Shown here one piece after another: positions 5,744 through 6,763 of a stretch of DNA of 6,763 bases. This DNA is from Dermatophilus congolensis (GTDB taxonomy: Bacteria; Actinomycetota; Actinomycetes; Actinomycetales; Dermatophilaceae). The translations under genes and the position numbers were made by a program. Location: the NCBI GenBank assembly GCA_030538115.1, contig JAUNUP010000067.1, forward strand, positions 1 through 6,763, written 5' to 3'. A model generated the notes under the pieces. That model was not told the DNA's origin. It worked only from the letters and a program-made list of their open reading frames with translations, and made no database searches. The number at the start of each line of letters is the position of its first letter. Position 1 is the first letter of the stretch.

Positions 5744-5774
5744 GAGAACGAAGCGGGTCGACCCGCCGGCGGGA

Positions 5775-6763
5775 TCAGAGCTCGAAGGCCCCGCCCTCGA
5801 GGCGCTTCTTCATCGCGGTGAGGAAGCGGCCCGCGTCGGCACCGTCGACCACGCGGTGGTCGTAGGTGAGCACGAGCATCTGCTGGTAGCGGATGGCGAT
5901 GACGTCGTTGCCCAACTCGTCGGTGACGACGGCGGGACGCTTGACGATCGCACCCGTGCCCAGGATGGCCGACTGGGGCTGGTTGATGATCGGGGTGTCG
6001 ATGATCGAACCGTTGCTGCCGATGTTGCTGATGGTGAACGTGCCGCCACCGAGCTCGTCGGGCGTGACCTTGTTGTCGCGCGTGCGCGACGCGAGGTCGT
6101 TGATCGCGCGCGAGATGCCCGCGATGTTGAGGTCGCCCGCGTTCTTGATGACCGGGACGAGCAGGCCGCGCGGCGTGTCGACCGCGACACCGAGGTGCTC
6201 GGCCTCGGGGTAGACGATCTCTTCGCCGTCGATCTGGCTGTTCACCGAGGGGTACTGCTTGAGGGCCTCGATGGCGGCCAGCGCGATGAACGGCAGGTAC
6301 GTGAGCTTCGTGCCCTCGCGAGCCAGGAACGCGTCCTTGTTCGCAGCGCGGAGCTTGGCGACGCGGGTCATGTCGACCTCGATCGCGGCGGTGAGCTGCG
6401 CCGACACCTGGAGCGACTCGACCATGCGCTGGGCGATGATCTTGCGCAGGCGCGACATCTTCTCGCGGGTGCCGCGCTTCGGCGAGACCTCGACCTTGGG
6501 AGCAGCCGGAGCGGCAGCGGCCGGAGCCGCAGCAGCGGGAGCGGCGGCCGGGGCGGCGGGCGCAGCCGGAGCAGCCGCGGGGGCGGACTTCGCCTTGGCC
6601 GCGTCGAGCACGTCCTGCTTGCGGATGCGGCCACCGATGCCGGTGCCGGTCAGCGTCGCGAGGTCGATACCGTTCTCGGCCGCGAGCTTACGCACCAGCG
6701 GGGTGACGTAAGAGGCAGCGTCGTCGCCGCCCGCCGGGGCAGCCTGGGGGGCCTCCTGCTTGG
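5775..6763 (-). CDS. sucB: Dihydrolipoamide acyltransferase (E2), 3' part only
   Basis: E2 core of a 2-oxoacid dehydrogenase complex, passing acyl groups from a swinging lipoyl arm to coenzyme A. Only the last 328 codons are in the window; the frame is open at the edge, so the N-terminal lipoyl domain(s) lie outside. Counting from the first full codon (6761), an acidic/Ala-Pro linker (1-17) leads to the E3/E1-binding domain, about Y18-K58 ([28 protein letters not shown]). An Ala-Pro hinge follows (59-88), then the catalytic acyltransferase domain from about 93 to 328. The active-site motif DHRVVDG has H302 and D306. Actinobacterial homologues are usually annotated sucB, yet in mycobacteria the equivalent (DlaT) works mainly in pyruvate dehydrogenase, because the 2-oxoglutarate E2 domain is fused to E1 elsewhere. 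The exact substrate is therefore open. The neighbouring lipB and lipA modify this protein. Confidence 0.95.
   Translation of the reverse strand, partial: KQEAPQAAPAGGDDAASYVTPLVRKLAAENGIDLATLTGTGIGGRIRKQDVLDAAKAKSAPAAAPAAPAAPAAAPAAAAPAAAAPAAPKVEVSPKRGTREKMSRLRKIIAQRMVESLQVSAQLTAAIEVDMTRVAKLRAANKDAFLAREGTKLTYLPFIALAAIEALKQYPSVNSQIDGEEIVYPEAEHLGVAVDTPRGLLVPVIKNAGDLNIAGISRAINDLASRTRDNKVTPDELGGGTFTISNIGSNGSIIDTPIINQPQSAILGTGAIVKRPAVVTDELGNDVIAIRYQQMLVLTYDHRVVDGADAGRFLTAMKKRLEGGAFEL
6498..6587 (-). repeat. Low-complexity Ala/Pro hinge-coding tract in the E2 gene
   Basis: About 90 bp of GCC/GCG/GCT-type and CCG-type codons encode a linker made almost only of Ala and Pro (visible residues 59-88) between the E3/E1-binding and catalytic domains. 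Such flexible hinges are normal in E2 proteins. The tract is prone to slippage and its length may vary between strains. Confidence 0.85.

Noticed and set aside
5754..5773. Two adjacent 12-bp palindromes (CGGGTCGACCCG and CCCGCCGGCGGG) next to the E2 stop
   Set aside because: Short GC-rich palindromes are common by chance in such DNA, and the 18-bp hairpin just beyond is the better terminator.

Overview
The window is high-GC DNA (strong G/C bias at third codon positions) from an actinomycete, most likely in or near the Micrococcales. Three things point there: the gene order glnA / RDD / DUF4191 / lipA / lipB / E2, which parallels the Mycobacterium tuberculosis Rv2220-Rv2215 region and the Streptomyces glnA-lipA region; a textbook actinobacterial GlnR box in front of glnA; and several genes that appear to start without a leader.

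Layout. A possible divergent gene fragment (1-110, minus) and a MarR-family regulator (163-765, plus) share a 52-bp intergenic region with a small palindrome. A long imperfect palindrome (775-864) separates marR from the convergent glnA (883-2307, minus; type I glutamine synthetase). The glnA upstream region (2308-2441) holds a complete four-site GlnR box (2376-2413) and a divergent promoter for a small RDD-family membrane protein (2442-2900, plus). A perfect 23-bp hairpin (2932-2981) closes off the RDD gene and the convergent DUF4191 membrane-protein gene (3002-3739, minus). Upstream of DUF4191 on the minus strand are lipA (3799-4833), lipB (4946-5620), an 18-bp hairpin terminator (5702-5743) and the 3' part of the dihydrolipoamide acyltransferase (E2) gene (5775 to the window end).

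How the genes work together. LipB transfers octanoate from acyl carrier protein to lipoyl domains, LipA inserts two sulfurs to make lipoate, and the E2 protein is a main client carrying those domains. These three form a lipoylation and 2-oxoacid dehydrogenase module. glnA is the nitrogen-assimilation partner, tied by sequence to GlnR control. The RDD and DUF4191 proteins are conserved neighbours of unknown function.

No mobile element, tRNA, rRNA or CRISPR array was seen. I found no wholly new system. The most noteworthy signals are regulatory: the GlnR box placed to act on two divergent promoters, a palindrome after glnA whose three isolated mismatches all become G-U pairs only on the glnA-transcript strand, and three genes with a TANNNT hexamer exactly 6 nt before the start codon.
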